Shown here piece after piece: positions 52,805 through 63,696 of a DNA stretch of 64,000 nt. The notes below the pieces were generated by a model that saw only the letters and a list, made by a program, of their open reading frames with translations, had not been told where the DNA came from and did not search any database. The first letter of the stretch is position 1; each line of letters starts with the position of its first letter. Made by a program: the position numbers and the translations under genes. The stretch comes from Betaproteobacteria bacterium GR16-43 (GTDB lineage: Bacteria; Pseudomonadota; Gammaproteobacteria; Burkholderiales; Usitatibacteraceae): the NCBI GenBank assembly GCA_001953215.1, contig CP019169.1, positions 2,108,001 through 2,172,000 of the forward strand, read 5' to 3'.

Positions 52805-54446
52805 GGGTCGGCCACGCAGGACTCAACGGCGCGGGCGACCGCGCCGTTTGTTTTTGGGGCAACGGCGAGCGCGCCGGTCCCGGCTCCGGCGTGGCTTCCC
52901 CGAGGCGGAAGACGTCCACCGTGCCCAGCAGCGCGCGGGACTGCTCCTCGAGCGACTCGACCGCCGCGGCGTTCTCTTCGGCCACGGCAACGTTGCCCTG
53001 CGTTCCCTGCTCGATCTCGGCGAGGGCGCTGTTCACCTGCTCGATGGCCGAGCTCTGCTCCTGCGACGCGCCGGAGATCTCGCTCACCTGGCGCGTGACG
53101 CCCTGGATGCCATCCACGACGTCCGCCATGGTGCGCCCGGCTTCGTTGACGAGCTTGGCGCCGCTCTGGACCTCGGCGACGGCGGCGGCGATGAGCTCGC
53201 CGATCTCGCGCGCGGCCGTGGCGCTGCGCTGGGCGAGGATCCGCACTTCGCTCGCCACCACCGCGAAGCCGCGCCCCTGGTCGCCGGCGTGCGCGGCTTC
53301 CACGGCTGCGTTGAGCGCAAGGATGTTGGTCTGGAACGAGAGGCCGTTGATCACCTGGGTGATCTCGGAAATCTTTCCGGAGGCGGCGGCCATGGCGTCC
53401 ATGCGCTCGACCGCTTGATTGACGGTGTCGCCCGCGCGCACCGCCATCTGCGAGGTGTTCGACGCCAGCCGGCTCGCCTCCGTCGCGCGTTCGGAATTGC
53501 GCTTGACCGTGGCGGTGAGTTCCTCGAGGGATGCCGCCGTCTGCTCGAGCGCGGAGGCCTGCGCCTCGGCTCGCTGCGTGAGCTGGGAGTTGCCGGCGAC
53601 CATCTCGCGCGCGGTCACGGCGATGTTCTCGCTCGCGGCGCGAACGCCGCTCACGATCCCGGTGAGGCTTCCGGTCATGCGGCCCAGGGCCTGCAGGAGC
53701 CGCGCGGTCTCGTCGGAGCCCTCCGCGGCCGGCTTGTGGCGCAGGTCGCCGGCGGCCACGGCACCGGCCAGCTGCACCGCGGCACCCAGCGGGCGGGTGA
53801 TGCTGCGGGCAATGCCCACGGCCACGAGCAGCGCCGCGATGACGGCGGCGAGCGAGATGCCGAGCGCCTCTCCGCGAGCGGCCTCGAACGATTCCTGGGC
53901 TTCCTGCTGCGAACGGTGCATGAGCGCGGTCTGCGCGCTGGCCAGCGTCGCCATCGCTTCGGCGGCGGCGTCGAGCTGCGGGTCGAGTTCGGCGAGGATG
54001 GCGCGCGCCTCGGCGCGGCGGTCGGCGCCGACCATGCGCGTGAAGCGCACGAGGTTCACGAGGTACACGCCGTTGCGCTCGTGCGCGTCGCGCAGCAGTC
54101 CCTTGCCGCGCGGGTCCTCGCCGCTGAAGGTCTTGTCGAGCTGCTCGAGGTTCTCGCCGATGGAGGTCTTTGCCGCCTCGATCCGCGCGAGGTCGGCGGC
54201 CACCTGGGTTCGGTCCTCGACCAGCAGCACGCGATTGACCATGCGCATCAGCTGGTGCTGGGCATCGGTGACCTGCTTCAGGCGCTCCGTGCGCGAATGC
54301 CGGTCGACGACGATCGACGAGAACTCGCGGTTGAGCGCGTCGAGGCGCAGGAGCCCCGTGGACGCCACGAGGAGCAGAAGCCCCACCAGCAGCGCATAGG
54401 AAAGCCCCAGCCGCACCGCGACGCTGTGCGGCAGGAAGCGCTTCAC
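52767..54446 (-). CDS. Methyl-accepting chemotaxis protein
   Basis: A 559-residue receptor. Two transmembrane helices (about 12-32 and 192-212) flank a periplasmic four-helix-type sensor domain with many RxxxL heptads. The HAMP domain starts [22 protein letters not shown], and the signalling domain (about 280-520) contains the hairpin tip [49 protein letters not shown]. The C-terminus goes past the usual end (DVFRLGE) by about 45 Pro/Ala/Ser-rich residues and crosses the hppA terminator, overlapping hppA by 38 bases. No pentapeptide CheR tether is seen. It overlaps the cytochrome gene upstream by 4 bases, so it belongs to that operon. Confidence 0.9.
   Translation of the reverse strand: MKRFLPHSVAVRLGLSYALLVGLLLLVASTGLLRLDALNREFSSIVVDRHSRTERLKQVTDAQHQLMRMVNRVLLVEDRTQVAADLARIEAAKTSIGENLEQLDKTFSGEDPRGKGLLRDAHERNGVYLVNLVRFTRMVGADRRAEARAILAELDPQLDAAAEAMATLASAQTALMHRSQQEAQESFEAARGEALGISLAAVIAALLVAVGIARSITRPLGAAVQLAGAVAAGDLRHKPAAEGSDETARLLQALGRMTGSLTGIVSGVRAASENIAVTAREMVAGNSQLTQRAEAQASALEQTAASLEELTATVKRNSERATEASRLASNTSQMAVRAGDTVNQAVERMDAMAAASGKISEITQVINGLSFQTNILALNAAVEAAHAGDQGRGFAVVASEVRILAQRSATAAREIGELIAAAVAEVQSGAKLVNEAGRTMADVVDGIQGVTRQVSEISGASQEQSSAIEQVNSALAEIEQGTQGNVAVAEENAAAVESLEEQSRALLGTVDVFRLGEATPEPGPARSPLPQKQTARSPAPLSPAWPTLTAAGRSAVPRY
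52825..52855 (+). terminator. Rho-independent terminator after hppA
   Basis: AACGGCGCG (52825-52833) pairs with CGCGCCGTT (52840-52848) around a GGCGAC loop, followed by TGTTTTT. The hairpin also encodes the last residues of the convergent chemoreceptor gene on the other strand. Confidence 0.85.
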
Positions 54447-54808
54447 GCGGGATTCGCCTTGATGCGGCGCAGGTACGCGAGCAAGTCGGCGATCTGCTGG
54501 TCGGAGAGCTCCTTGCCCCAGGGCGGCATGTAGGGCGAGCGCCCGACGGCGCTGCCACCCTCGCGGATGATCCGTTCCTTGTAGGCATCCGGATAGACGC
54601 TCGCCACCAGGTTGGCGGGCGGCGGACGGTAGGTCTTCGCCGCCACGCCCTTGCCGTCGGCCTTCTCGCCGTGGCAGAGCACGCAGTAGTGCGAATAGAC
54701 GGCGGAGCCGCGCGTGGCGGCCGGCTCGTCGAGCGGAGGCAGTGCCTCGGCGGCAAGGGCGGCCAGCGCGAGGAGCGCGCAGCCGGAAGCGAGCAGCAGT
54801 CGGGTCAC
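54443..54808 (-). CDS. Class I c-type cytochrome
   Basis: A 121-residue periplasmic monoheme cytochrome. The signal peptide (about 1-22) is followed by the heme motif [16 protein letters not shown] near residue 42 and the distal Met in [23 protein letters not shown] ends the fold. It stands between the cupredoxin and the chemoreceptor in one operon, and is probably an electron partner of the diheme peroxidase-like protein. Confidence 0.9.
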   Translation of the reverse strand: MTRLLLASGCALLALAALAAEALPPLDEPAATRGSAVYSHYCVLCHGEKADGKGVAAKTYRPPPANLVASVYPDAYKERIIREGGSAVGRSPYMPPWGKELSDQQIADLLAYLRRIKANPA

Positions 54809-54818
54809 GGGGCCGCGC

Positions 54819-55130
54819 CTATTTCTCGACCTGGACCTTGAGCTTCATGTCGGGATGGATGGCGCACTCGATCTCGAGCGTGCCTTCCTTCTTCAGCACC
54901 ACCTTGCGCGACTCGCCCTGCGGATACGAGCCGAGGTCGAAGGACTGGGTGTCCGACAGGGAGAAGATGTTGTGGAAGAACGGGTCGTCGTTGCGGAACA
55001 CCAGCGTGTCGCCCACCTTGGCCTTCACGGCGGTCGTGGAAAACTTCTTGTTCTTCTGCGCGACCTCGACTTCCGTCGCGCTTGCGGGCAGGGCGGCCAG
55101 GACGGCGGCCGCGGCGATCAGGCGAATCAT
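54819..55130 (-). CDS. Plastocyanin-like cupredoxin
   Basis: A 103-residue secreted protein. The signal peptide (about 1-18) is followed by a cupredoxin fold. Copper ligands are visible: His in DPFFHNIFSL near residue 48, and Cys, His and Met in ECAIHPDMKL near 92-98. Type I copper proteins carry single electrons in the periplasm. It is often found beside MauG-like cytochrome genes and sometimes called a methylamine-utilisation protein. It lies 12 bases from the peroxidase-like gene and 10 from the cytochrome gene. Confidence 0.9.
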   Translation of the reverse strand: MIRLIAAAAVLAALPASATEVEVAQKNKKFSTTAVKAKVGDTLVFRNDDPFFHNIFSLSDTQSFDLGSYPQGESRKVVLKKEGTLEIECAIHPDMKLKVQVEK

Positions 55131-55142
55131 CGGAAAGACCTC

Positions 55143-56153
55143 TCAGTTGGGAAGGTGCGGGAGCGTCACCACGAGCTGCTTGCCGGTGAGGCTCTTCATG
55201 AAGGCGACCAGGTCGGACTTCTCGCCCGCGGTCAGGCCGAGCGGCGACATGTTCGGTGAAAGGTGCTCGGTCACGTCGCCGCCGCGATCGTAGTGCTCGA
55301 CCACCTCTTCGAGCGTGGCGTAGGCGCCGTTGTGCATGTAGGGCGCGGTGAGTGCCACGTCGCGCAGGCTCGGCGTGCGGAAGGCCCCGTAGTTCACGCG
55401 CAGGGCGCGCTGCGCGAAGCGTCCCACGTCCACCTCGCCGTTGGGCTCCTTCACGCCGATGTTGTGGAAGCCGTTGTCGGTGAAGTTGAAGCCTTCGTGG
55501 CACTTCACGCACTTGCCCTTGCCCTCGAACACCTCGAAGCCGCGCTTCGCGGCTGCGTCGACCGCGCGGGCATCCCCCTTGCGCCAGCGGTCGAAGGGCG
55601 ATTCGCCCGAAAGGATGGTGCGCTCGTAGGCGGCGATCGCCTTGCCGATCGTCTTCTCGCTGATGCCCTCGCCCGGATACGCGGCGTTGAAGAGCTTCGG
55701 GTAGCCCTGGATCGCGGAGAGCTTGCTCACCAGGCCGGGGAGGTCCTGGTTCATCTCGGCGGCGGCGGCGATCGGTCCCAGCGCCTGTTCCTCGAGGTTC
55801 GGTGCGCGGCCATCCCACATGAGCGTGGTGTTGAACCCGCAATTGATGAGCGAAGGTGTCGCGCGCTTGAGCACCTGCATCCCGTGGCCCACCCCGGTGG
55901 GCAGCCCGTCGGACCACCCGCGGGACGGGTTGTGGCACGTCGCGCAACTGATCCAGTTCGAGCCCGAAAGCCGCGGATCGAAGAAGAGGGTCTTGCCGAG
56001 TTCGACGCGTGCCGGGTTGCCGATGTTGTCCGCCGGCTCGGGCGCCTTGGCCGGGCGCAGGTATTGGTCGTATCGGGATGCGTCCGCCCCGGAAACGGCG
56101 GCAAGGGCGATCGCGGCGGCGCCGAGCGCCGCCAGGGTGACCATGGGTTTCAT
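55143..56153 (-). CDS. MauG/cytochrome c peroxidase family diheme protein
   Basis: A 336-residue periplasmic protein with signal peptide (about 5-25). The two heme motifs are CATCHNPSRGW near residue 72 and CVKCHEGFNFTDNGFHNIG near 217, typical for the family. VELGKTLFFDPRLSGSNWISCATC and RTPSLRDVALTAPYMHNGAYATLEEVVEHYDRGG are hallmark segments. It could reduce hydrogen peroxide or modify a protein with radical chemistry. GGAGGAGG before ATG 56153 decides the start; the upstream in-frame ATG lacks this. It heads the operon with the cupredoxin, cytochrome and chemoreceptor. Confidence 0.92.
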   Translation of the reverse strand: MKPMVTLAALGAAAIALAAVSGADASRYDQYLRPAKAPEPADNIGNPARVELGKTLFFDPRLSGSNWISCATCHNPSRGWSDGLPTGVGHGMQVLKRATPSLINCGFNTTLMWDGRAPNLEEQALGPIAAAAEMNQDLPGLVSKLSAIQGYPKLFNAAYPGEGISEKTIGKAIAAYERTILSGESPFDRWRKGDARAVDAAAKRGFEVFEGKGKCVKCHEGFNFTDNGFHNIGVKEPNGEVDVGRFAQRALRVNYGAFRTPSLRDVALTAPYMHNGAYATLEEVVEHYDRGGDVTEHLSPNMSPLGLTAGEKSDLVAFMKSLTGKQLVVTLPHLPN

Positions 56154-56236
56154 GAAGCCTCCTCCTCTGATTGGCACGATAGGCCCGGCCCCGACGCTCG
56201 CTTATGGCGAAAGTCACTGGTGCGCGCTCCCGGGAA

Positions 56237-56264
56237 TTACTCGTGTAACAGGCGCGTCGAGTAA
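56237..56264. promoter_or_regulatory. Palindrome upstream of dadA
   Basis: TTACTCG (56237-56243) and CGAGTAA (56258-56264) form a dyad with a 14-bp gap, ending 10 bases before the dadA GTG. It could be an operator of the divergent dadA and peroxidase genes. Confidence 0.4.
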
Positions 56265-56273
56265 GATCGCGCG

Positions 56274-57527
56274 GTGAAAATCCTTGTCCTCGGGGCCGGC
56301 GTCGCCGGCGTCGCCTGCGCTTACTACCTGTGGAAGGACGGCCACGAGGTCACCGTGCTCGAGCGCAATCCGGGCGTGGCGCTCGAGACCAGCTTCGCGA
56401 ACGGCGGCCAGCTCTCGTACAGCTACGTGGCGCCGCTCGCGAGCCCGAGCGTGATCCCGAAGATCCCGCCGTGGCTGCTCCGCCGCGATTCGCCGCTCAA
56501 GTTCGTGCCCGAGCTGGACGTCGAGCAGTGGCGCTGGATCCTCGCCTTCCTCGCCGCGTGCAACCAGCGCCAGGCCGACCTCACCACGCAGCGCTTGCTG
56601 CGCCTCGCGTTCTACAGCCGCTCGCTGATGCACGAGCTGATCCGCGCGCAGCCGCTGCACTTCGACTACGTGCAGAACGGCAAGCTGGTGGTGCACACGA
56701 ATCGTGAATCCTTCGAATCGGCGAAACGCCTCCTCGACTACCAGCGCAGCCTCGGCGCCGAGCAGGAAGCGCTGGATGCCGACGCGACCGTCGAGCGCGA
56801 GCCGGCATTGACCGACATGCGCCCGAGGATCGCGGGCTCGATCTACACCGCGAGCGAGGATGCCGGCGATTGCTTCAAGTTCTGCAACGAGCTCACGCGA
56901 CTGATGACCACCGGGCCCAACCCGGTGACGTATCGTTTCGGCGTGGAGATCCGCCGCCTGCTTCCGATGGGCGATCGGCTGATGGGCGTGGAGACCGGCA
57001 ACGGCGTCTTCGAAGCCGACCGCTACGTGCTCGCGCTGGGCACGAGCGCGCCGGCCCTCGTGAAGCCGCTCGGCATTCGCCTGCCCGTGTATCCCCTCAA
57101 GGGCTACAGCCTTTCGCTGCCCGTGACCGACGAGTCCGGAGCGCCGCGCATCAGCGTGACCGATTTCAAGCGCAAGGTCGTGTATGCCCGCCTCGGCAAC
57201 GAGTTGCGCGTCGCCGGCATGGCCGACATCGCGGGGCGCCACGCCGAGATCGACACCGTTCGCGTGGGCCAGCTCGTGGAAGAGGTCCGGAATGCCTTCC
57301 CCCGCGCGACGGACTTCTCGAGGCTGGAGCCGTGGTGCGGCATGCGCCCGGCCACGCCGAAGGGAACCCCGGTGCTCGGCGCCACTTCTTTTCGCAACCT
57401 GTTGCTCGACGCGGGGCACGGTGCGCTAGGCTTCACGCTCGCCGCGGGCACCGGTCGGGTGGTGGCCGACCTCGTGGCGGGCCGCGAGCCGCGCGTGCCG
57501 CTCGAAGGCTTCCGGCTCGGCGATTGA
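56274..57527 (+). CDS. dadA: D-amino acid dehydrogenase (DadA-like FAD oxidoreductase)
   Basis: A 417-residue flavoenzyme that oxidises D-amino acids and hands electrons to the respiratory chain. The N-terminus is the FAD Rossmann motif ILVLGAGVAGVACAYYLWKDGHEVTVLER. NGGQLSYSYVAPLASPSV is the DadA substrate-side signature. The C-terminus contains PWCGMRPATPKGTPVLG and LLLDAGHGALGFTLAAGTGRVVADLVAG. The GTG start is supported by the need for the Rossmann strand directly at the N-terminus. It is followed 24 bases later by a GST gene. Confidence 0.9.
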   Translation: MKILVLGAGVAGVACAYYLWKDGHEVTVLERNPGVALETSFANGGQLSYSYVAPLASPSVIPKIPPWLLRRDSPLKFVPELDVEQWRWILAFLAACNQRQADLTTQRLLRLAFYSRSLMHELIRAQPLHFDYVQNGKLVVHTNRESFESAKRLLDYQRSLGAEQEALDADATVEREPALTDMRPRIAGSIYTASEDAGDCFKFCNELTRLMTTGPNPVTYRFGVEIRRLLPMGDRLMGVETGNGVFEADRYVLALGTSAPALVKPLGIRLPVYPLKGYSLSLPVTDESGAPRISVTDFKRKVVYARLGNELRVAGMADIAGRHAEIDTVRVGQLVEEVRNAFPRATDFSRLEPWCGMRPATPKGTPVLGATSFRNLLLDAGHGALGFTLAAGTGRVVADLVAGREPRVPLEGFRLGD

Positions 57528-57551
57528 TCCTTCAAACCAGGAGATGCTGCA

Positions 57552-59332
<1,781 letters not shown>

Positions 59333-59343
59333 AATCGCGGGCT

Positions 59344-59370
59344 AACAAGAAGCCGAAAGTCTTGTTTTTT
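59344..59370 (+). terminator. Hairpin with T-run between tgt and yajC
   Basis: AACAAGA (59344-59350) pairs with TCTTGTT (59360-59366) around a 9-nt loop, followed by TTTT. The stem is short and AT-rich, so it may only partly terminate tgt transcription before yajC. Confidence 0.6.
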
Positions 59371-59395
59371 CAATAATTTCCGCACGGAGCACGCA

Positions 59396-59722
59396 ATGAT
59401 CGGTACCGCATACGCGCAAGCCGCCGGGGGGGCTGCTGCAGGGGGCGACACGTTGATGGGGATGCTCCCCATCATCCTCATGTTCGTCATCCTGTACTTC
59501 CTCATGATTCGCCCGCAGATGAAGAAGGCGAAGGAGCACAAGTCGATGCAGGAAGCGCTTGCGAAGGGTGACGAGGTCGTCGCCGTGGGCTTCCTCGGAA
59601 AGATCACGAAGGTCGGCCCGAACTACGTGTCGGTCGAGATCGCGCCCAACGTCGAAGTGCAGGTGGAGAAGGGCGGTATCAGCCGCCTGCTTCCGAAAGG
59701 CACCATCAAGGACGCACAGTGA
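59396..59722 (+). CDS. yajC: Preprotein translocase subunit YajC
   Basis: A 108-residue membrane protein with one hydrophobic helix (about 23-42). The family pattern LPIILMFVILYFLMIRPQMKKAKEHKSM and the following GDEVVAVGFLGKITKVGPNYVSVEIAPNVEVQVEK are clear. It associates with SecD-SecF and supports protein export. CACGGAG lies upstream. The stop overlaps the secD GTG by 4 bases. Confidence 0.96.
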   Translation: MIGTAYAQAAGGAAAGGDTLMGMLPIILMFVILYFLMIRPQMKKAKEHKSMQEALAKGDEVVAVGFLGKITKVGPNYVSVEIAPNVEVQVEKGGISRLLPKGTIKDAQ

Positions 59723-61584
59723 ACCGCTATCCCGCCTGGAAGTACATCCTGATCGGGATCGCGCTGCTGGTTGGCGTCATCTACGCGGCACCCAACTTCT
59801 TCGGCGTCGTCCCCGCGGTTGCGGTCTCGGGCACGCGCGCGGCCAACAAGGCCGACGAAGCGATGAAGGCCACGCTCGATGCGGCCCTGAAGGAAGCGAA
59901 CGTCGTCACGCTGGGCTCGGAGCTCGATTCCGGCGGTTCCATCCACTATCGCTTCGCGGACACCGATCGCCAGTTGAAGGGCCGCGACGTGATCGTCGGC
60001 AAGCTCCCCGCCGGCTTCGTCGCCGTGCTGAACCTCGAATCGGCCTCGCCGCGCTGGCTCGCCGCGCTGGGCGCCAAGCCCATGTACCTGGGCCTCGACC
60101 TGCGCGGAGGCGTCCACTTCCTGCTGCAGGTGGACATGAAGAAGGCGGCCGACAAGGCCGTGGAGCGCTACGCCTCGGACGTGCGCACGCTGCTGCGCGA
60201 CAAGAAGATCTACTACTCGGGCCTCACGCGCGAAGGCGATCGCATCGTGGTCAAGTTCCGGGAGCCGGAGCAGAAGACCGCCGCGCTGAAGCAGATCACC
60301 GACACGCTGCTGGACCTGACCATTCGCGAGCAGACGATCGGCGGAGAGGCCGCGCTGGTCGGCACGATCAAGCCCGAAGTCGTGAAGCGCGACCAGGAAC
60401 TGGCGCTGCAACAGAACATCCAGACGCTGCGCAACCGCGTGAACGAGCTCGGCGTGGCCGAGCCGATCGTGCAGCAGCAGGGTCCGGACCGCATCGTGGT
60501 CCAGCTGGCCGGCGTGCAGGACCCGGCTCGCGCCCGCGACATCATCGGCCGCACCGCCACCCTGGAGGTGCGCCTGGTGTCGGAGGAAAACTCGGCCGGC
60601 CCGGGCAAGGAGGCCTTCCTCGCGTACAAGGACCAGCCCGCGCCGTTCGGGACGGACAAGTTGATCGACGTGGACGGCTACCCGGTGCTGGTGAAGAAGA
60701 TCGTCCTCATGACGGGCGACCGCATCAAGGACGCGCAGCCGGGATTCGACGAGCACGGCGGCTCGGTCGTGAACATCAAGACCGACGAGACCGGCGGACG
60801 GATCCTGCGCCAGACCACGCGCGAGAACGTGAAGAAGCGCATGGCGATGATCCTGGTGGAGAAGGACAAGCCGGTCGTCCTCACCTGGCCCTCGATCCAG
60901 GAGGAGTTCGGCGCGAGCTTCCGCATCACCGGCATGCCCGACACGACGGAGGCGAAGAACCTCGCGCTGCTGCTGCGGGCCGGAGCGCTGGCCGCGCCGA
61001 TGGAAGTCATCGAGGAACGCACCGTCGGCCCGAGCCTCGGCGCCGACAACATCGAGAAGGGCTACAAGGCCGTCCTGTACGGGTTCATCGCCATCGGCGT
61101 GTTCATGATCCTGTACTACGCGCTCTTCGGCGCGGTGTCGGTCGCGGCACTGGCCGCAAACCTGTTGTTCCTGGTGGCGTTGCTCTCGATGCTGCAGGCC
61201 ACGCTCACCCTGCCCGGCATCGCGGCCATCGCGCTCGCGCTCGGCATGGCGATCGACGCCAACGTGCTGATCAACGAGCGTGTCCGCGAGGAGGTGCGCT
61301 CCGGCATGACGCCGCAGATGGCCATCCAGGCGGGCTACGAACGCGCGTTCGACACGATCCTGGACTCCAACATCACCACCCTGATCGCGGGCCTGGCGCT
61401 GCTGGCCTTCGGCTCCGGTCCGGTGCGCGGCTTCGCGGTCGTGCACTGCCTGGGCATCGTGACCTCGATCTTCAGCGCGGTGATGGTCTCGCGCGGGATC
61501 GTGAACCTGCTGTACGGCGGGCGGAAGAAGGTCGCGAAGCTCTCGATCGGCAACACCACGTGGGACAAGAAGGACAAGGAATAG
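59719..61584 (+). CDS. secD: Protein translocase subunit SecD
   Basis: A 621-residue inner-membrane protein that uses the proton motive force to pull secreted proteins through SecYEG. One N-terminal helix (about 8-27) is followed by the large periplasmic P1 domain (about 30-450) with YLGLDLRGGVHFLLQVDM. Five C-terminal helices include FGAVSVAALAANLLFLVALLSMLQATLTLPGIAAI and AIDANVLINERVREE. The start GTG overlaps yajC. SecF follows 3 bases later. Confidence 0.96.
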   Translation: MNRYPAWKYILIGIALLVGVIYAAPNFFGVVPAVAVSGTRAANKADEAMKATLDAALKEANVVTLGSELDSGGSIHYRFADTDRQLKGRDVIVGKLPAGFVAVLNLESASPRWLAALGAKPMYLGLDLRGGVHFLLQVDMKKAADKAVERYASDVRTLLRDKKIYYSGLTREGDRIVVKFREPEQKTAALKQITDTLLDLTIREQTIGGEAALVGTIKPEVVKRDQELALQQNIQTLRNRVNELGVAEPIVQQQGPDRIVVQLAGVQDPARARDIIGRTATLEVRLVSEENSAGPGKEAFLAYKDQPAPFGTDKLIDVDGYPVLVKKIVLMTGDRIKDAQPGFDEHGGSVVNIKTDETGGRILRQTTRENVKKRMAMILVEKDKPVVLTWPSIQEEFGASFRITGMPDTTEAKNLALLLRAGALAAPMEVIEERTVGPSLGADNIEKGYKAVLYGFIAIGVFMILYYALFGAVSVAALAANLLFLVALLSMLQATLTLPGIAAIALALGMAIDANVLINERVREEVRSGMTPQMAIQAGYERAFDTILDSNITTLIAGLALLAFGSGPVRGFAVVHCLGIVTSIFSAVMVSRGIVNLLYGGRKKVAKLSIGNTTWDKKDKE

Positions 61585-61587
61585 GCC

Positions 61588-62541
61588 ATGGAATTCTTCA
61601 AGATCCGGCGCACCATCCCCTTCATGCGGCACGCTAAGGTGTTCAACATCATCTCGTTGATCACCTTCCTGCTCGCGGTGTTCTTCCTGTCCACGCGGGG
61701 CCTGCACTTCTCCATCGAGTTCCTGGGCGGCACCGTGATGGAAGTGCAATACCAGCACGACGCGGAACCGGAAAAGATCCGCAACTCGCTCGCCAAGCTG
61801 GGCCTCACGGACGTGTCCGTGCAGACCTTCGGCGCGCCGCGCGACGTGCTGATCCGCTTGCCGCTGAAGGCTCCCACCGACGGGACCACGCAGAACGACG
61901 CGATGAAGACCCTCTCCGAAAAGGTGATGGGCGCGTTGCAATCCGAGGACAAGAGCGCGGAGCTGAAGCGCGTCGAATTCGTCGGCGGGCAGGTGGGCAA
62001 GGAGCTCGCCACCGACGGGGGCATGGCGCTGCTGATGGTCTGCTTCGGCATCATGCTGTACCTCGCGTTCCGCTTCGAGTGGCGCTTCGCCGTGGCCACC
62101 ATCATCGCGAACCTGCACGACGTCGTGATCATCCTGGGCTTCTTCTCGTTCTTCCAGTGGGAATTCTCGCTGCCGGTGCTGGCCGCGATCCTCGCCATCC
62201 TGGGCTATTCGGTGAACGAATCGGTCGTGGTGTTCGACCGGGTGCGCGAGAACTTCAAGAAGCTGCGCAAGGCGAGCGTGGACGAGGTGATGGACGCCTC
62301 GATCACGGGAACCATCTCGCGCACGATCATCACCCACGGTTGCACGCAGATGATGGTGCTGTCGATCTTCTTCTTCGGCGGTGCGAGCCTGCACAACTTC
62401 GCGCTGGCCCTCACCATCGGGATCTGCTTCGGCATCTACTCCTCGGTGCTGGTGGCCGCGCCGCTTGCGAAGTACCTCGGGGCGTCGCGCGAGGACTTCG
62501 TGAAACCGGAGAAGAAGGCGCAACTGGACGCGATGCCTTGA
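61588..62541 (+). CDS. secF: Protein translocase subunit SecF
   Basis: A 317-residue partner of SecD with six transmembrane helices. It shows GLHFSIEFLGGTVMEVQY in the periplasmic part and the RND-like GYSVNESVVVFDRVRENFKKLRKAS and ITHGCTQMMVLSIFFFGG in the membrane part. ATG 61588 follows secD by 3 bases. It ends before a G-rich repeat that leads into dedA. Confidence 0.96.
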   Translation: MEFFKIRRTIPFMRHAKVFNIISLITFLLAVFFLSTRGLHFSIEFLGGTVMEVQYQHDAEPEKIRNSLAKLGLTDVSVQTFGAPRDVLIRLPLKAPTDGTTQNDAMKTLSEKVMGALQSEDKSAELKRVEFVGGQVGKELATDGGMALLMVCFGIMLYLAFRFEWRFAVATIIANLHDVVIILGFFSFFQWEFSLPVLAAILAILGYSVNESVVVFDRVRENFKKLRKASVDEVMDASITGTISRTIITHGCTQMMVLSIFFFGGASLHNFALALTIGICFGIYSSVLVAAPLAKYLGASREDFVKPEKKAQLDAMP

Positions 62542-62546
62542 TCGCT

Positions 62547-62578
62547 CTCCCTCTCCCTTGGGAGGGGGCCGGGGAGAG
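62547..62578. repeat. CTCTCCC/GGGAGAG-type dispersed palindromic repeat
   Basis: CTCTCCC and CCTTGGGAGG-type sequence leading to GGGGAGAGGG make an imperfect palindrome of a kind I recall as common between genes in high-GC Proteobacteria. Its right end GAGAGGG lies 5-6 bases before the GTG of dedA and can serve as the ribosome binding site. Confidence 0.6.
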
Positions 62579-62584
62579 GGTCCC

Positions 62585-63223
62585 GTGGAACTGATCGCTT
62601 CCTTCCTCGACCTCGTCCTGAACCTGGACGCGCACCTCGGGGTCCTGGTCCAGAACTACGGAGCGTGGATCTACGCGATCCTCTTCGCGATCATCTTCGC
62701 GGAGACGGGCCTGGTGGTCACGCCGATCCTGCCGGGCGATTCCCTGCTGTTCGTGGCCGGCGCCGTCGCGGCCGCGGGCGGGATGGACGTGCACCTGCTC
62801 GTCGTGGTGCTGGTCTTCGCCGCGGTGCTCGGCAACTCCACCAACTACGCGATCGGGCACTGGCTCGGCGCCACGTTCTTCCGCGACCGGGGCGCGCGCT
62901 GGCTGAACCCCGAATATCTCGAGCGCACCCACGCCTTCTACGAGAAGCACGGCGGCATGGCGGTGGTCCTTTCGCGCTTCGTCCCCATCATTCGCACGTA
63001 CGTTCCGTTCGTGGCGGGCCTCGGGTCGATGACCCCGGCCCGCTTCACCGCCTACAACATCGGCAGCGCGATCGCGTGGGTGGCTTCGCTCACGTACGCG
63101 GGATACTTTTTCGGCAACATCCCGTGGGTGAAGCAGAACCTGAGTTTCATCATCCTGGGGATCCTCGTCGTGAGCACCGTGCCGGTCGCCCTTGCGGCCC
63201 TGCGCGCACGCAAGTCGGCCTAG
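62585..63223 (+). CDS. DedA family membrane protein
   Basis: A 212-residue inner-membrane protein of the VTT/DedA superfamily. The family features are FAETGLVVTPILPGDSLLFVAGAVAA near residue 40, GNSTNYAIGHWLG near 90, and FYEKHGGMAVVLSRFVPIIRTYVPFVAGLGSMTPARFTAYNIGSAIAWV, which has the proton/lipid-transport residues. DedA proteins flip or transport lipids such as undecaprenyl phosphate. GTG 62585 is chosen; an earlier in-frame GTG lies within the repeat. DUF2721 follows after 8 bases. Confidence 0.92.
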   Translation: MELIASFLDLVLNLDAHLGVLVQNYGAWIYAILFAIIFAETGLVVTPILPGDSLLFVAGAVAAAGGMDVHLLVVVLVFAAVLGNSTNYAIGHWLGATFFRDRGARWLNPEYLERTHAFYEKHGGMAVVLSRFVPIIRTYVPFVAGLGSMTPARFTAYNIGSAIAWVASLTYAGYFFGNIPWVKQNLSFIILGILVVSTVPVALAALRARKSA

Positions 63224-63231
63224 GAGGCGCC

Positions 63232-63696
63232 ATGCTCGAAGCCCACGTGTTCGACATCTCGCGCATCATCCAGCTCGCCGTGGCGCCTGTGTTCCTGCTG
63301 ACGGCGGTCGGCACGCTGATCAATGCATTGATCAACCGGCTGGGCCGGTCGGTGGACCGCCGCCGCCAGCTGGAGGAGCTGGTCCCCGCCATGGAAGGCG
63401 AGACGCGCCAGCGCATGCTGGATGAGCTCTACATGGTCGCGCGTCGGGTACGCCTCACGCTCTGGTCGATCGCGTTCGCGGTGACCTCGGCGCTGCTCGT
63501 GTGCCTGCTGATCAGCTTCGCGTTCGTGGGCGCCTTCATCACGGTCGACCTGGCGCGCACGGTGGCGGCGCTCTTCATCGGCAGCATGGGGATGCTCACG
63601 CTGAGCCTGCTGCTTTTCCTGCGCGAGGTGTTCCTCGCCGCCATGGCGATGCCGCACCCCGCCTCGGTTCAGGGCTTCCTGGACGAGCGCAAGTAG
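63232..63696 (+). CDS. DUF2721 family membrane protein
   Basis: A 154-residue protein with three hydrophobic segments (about 12-32, 75-100 and 108-135). It has the DUF2721 pattern VAPVFLLTAVGTLINALINRLGRSVDRRRQLEEL followed by a short soluble stretch, then LYMVARRVRLTLWSIAFA. Function is unknown. GGAGGC before the ATG gives a strong RBS. It starts 8 bases after dedA, and its end overlaps the convergent DUF2069 gene by 28 bases. Confidence 0.85.
   Translation: MLEAHVFDISRIIQLAVAPVFLLTAVGTLINALINRLGRSVDRRRQLEELVPAMEGETRQRMLDELYMVARRVRLTLWSIAFAVTSALLVCLLISFAFVGAFITVDLARTVAALFIGSMGMLTLSLLLFLREVFLAAMAMPHPASVQGFLDERK

Noticed and set aside
59623-62523. 966-codon open frame on the minus strand
   Set aside because: It is fully antisense to secD and secF and has no recognisable domain.
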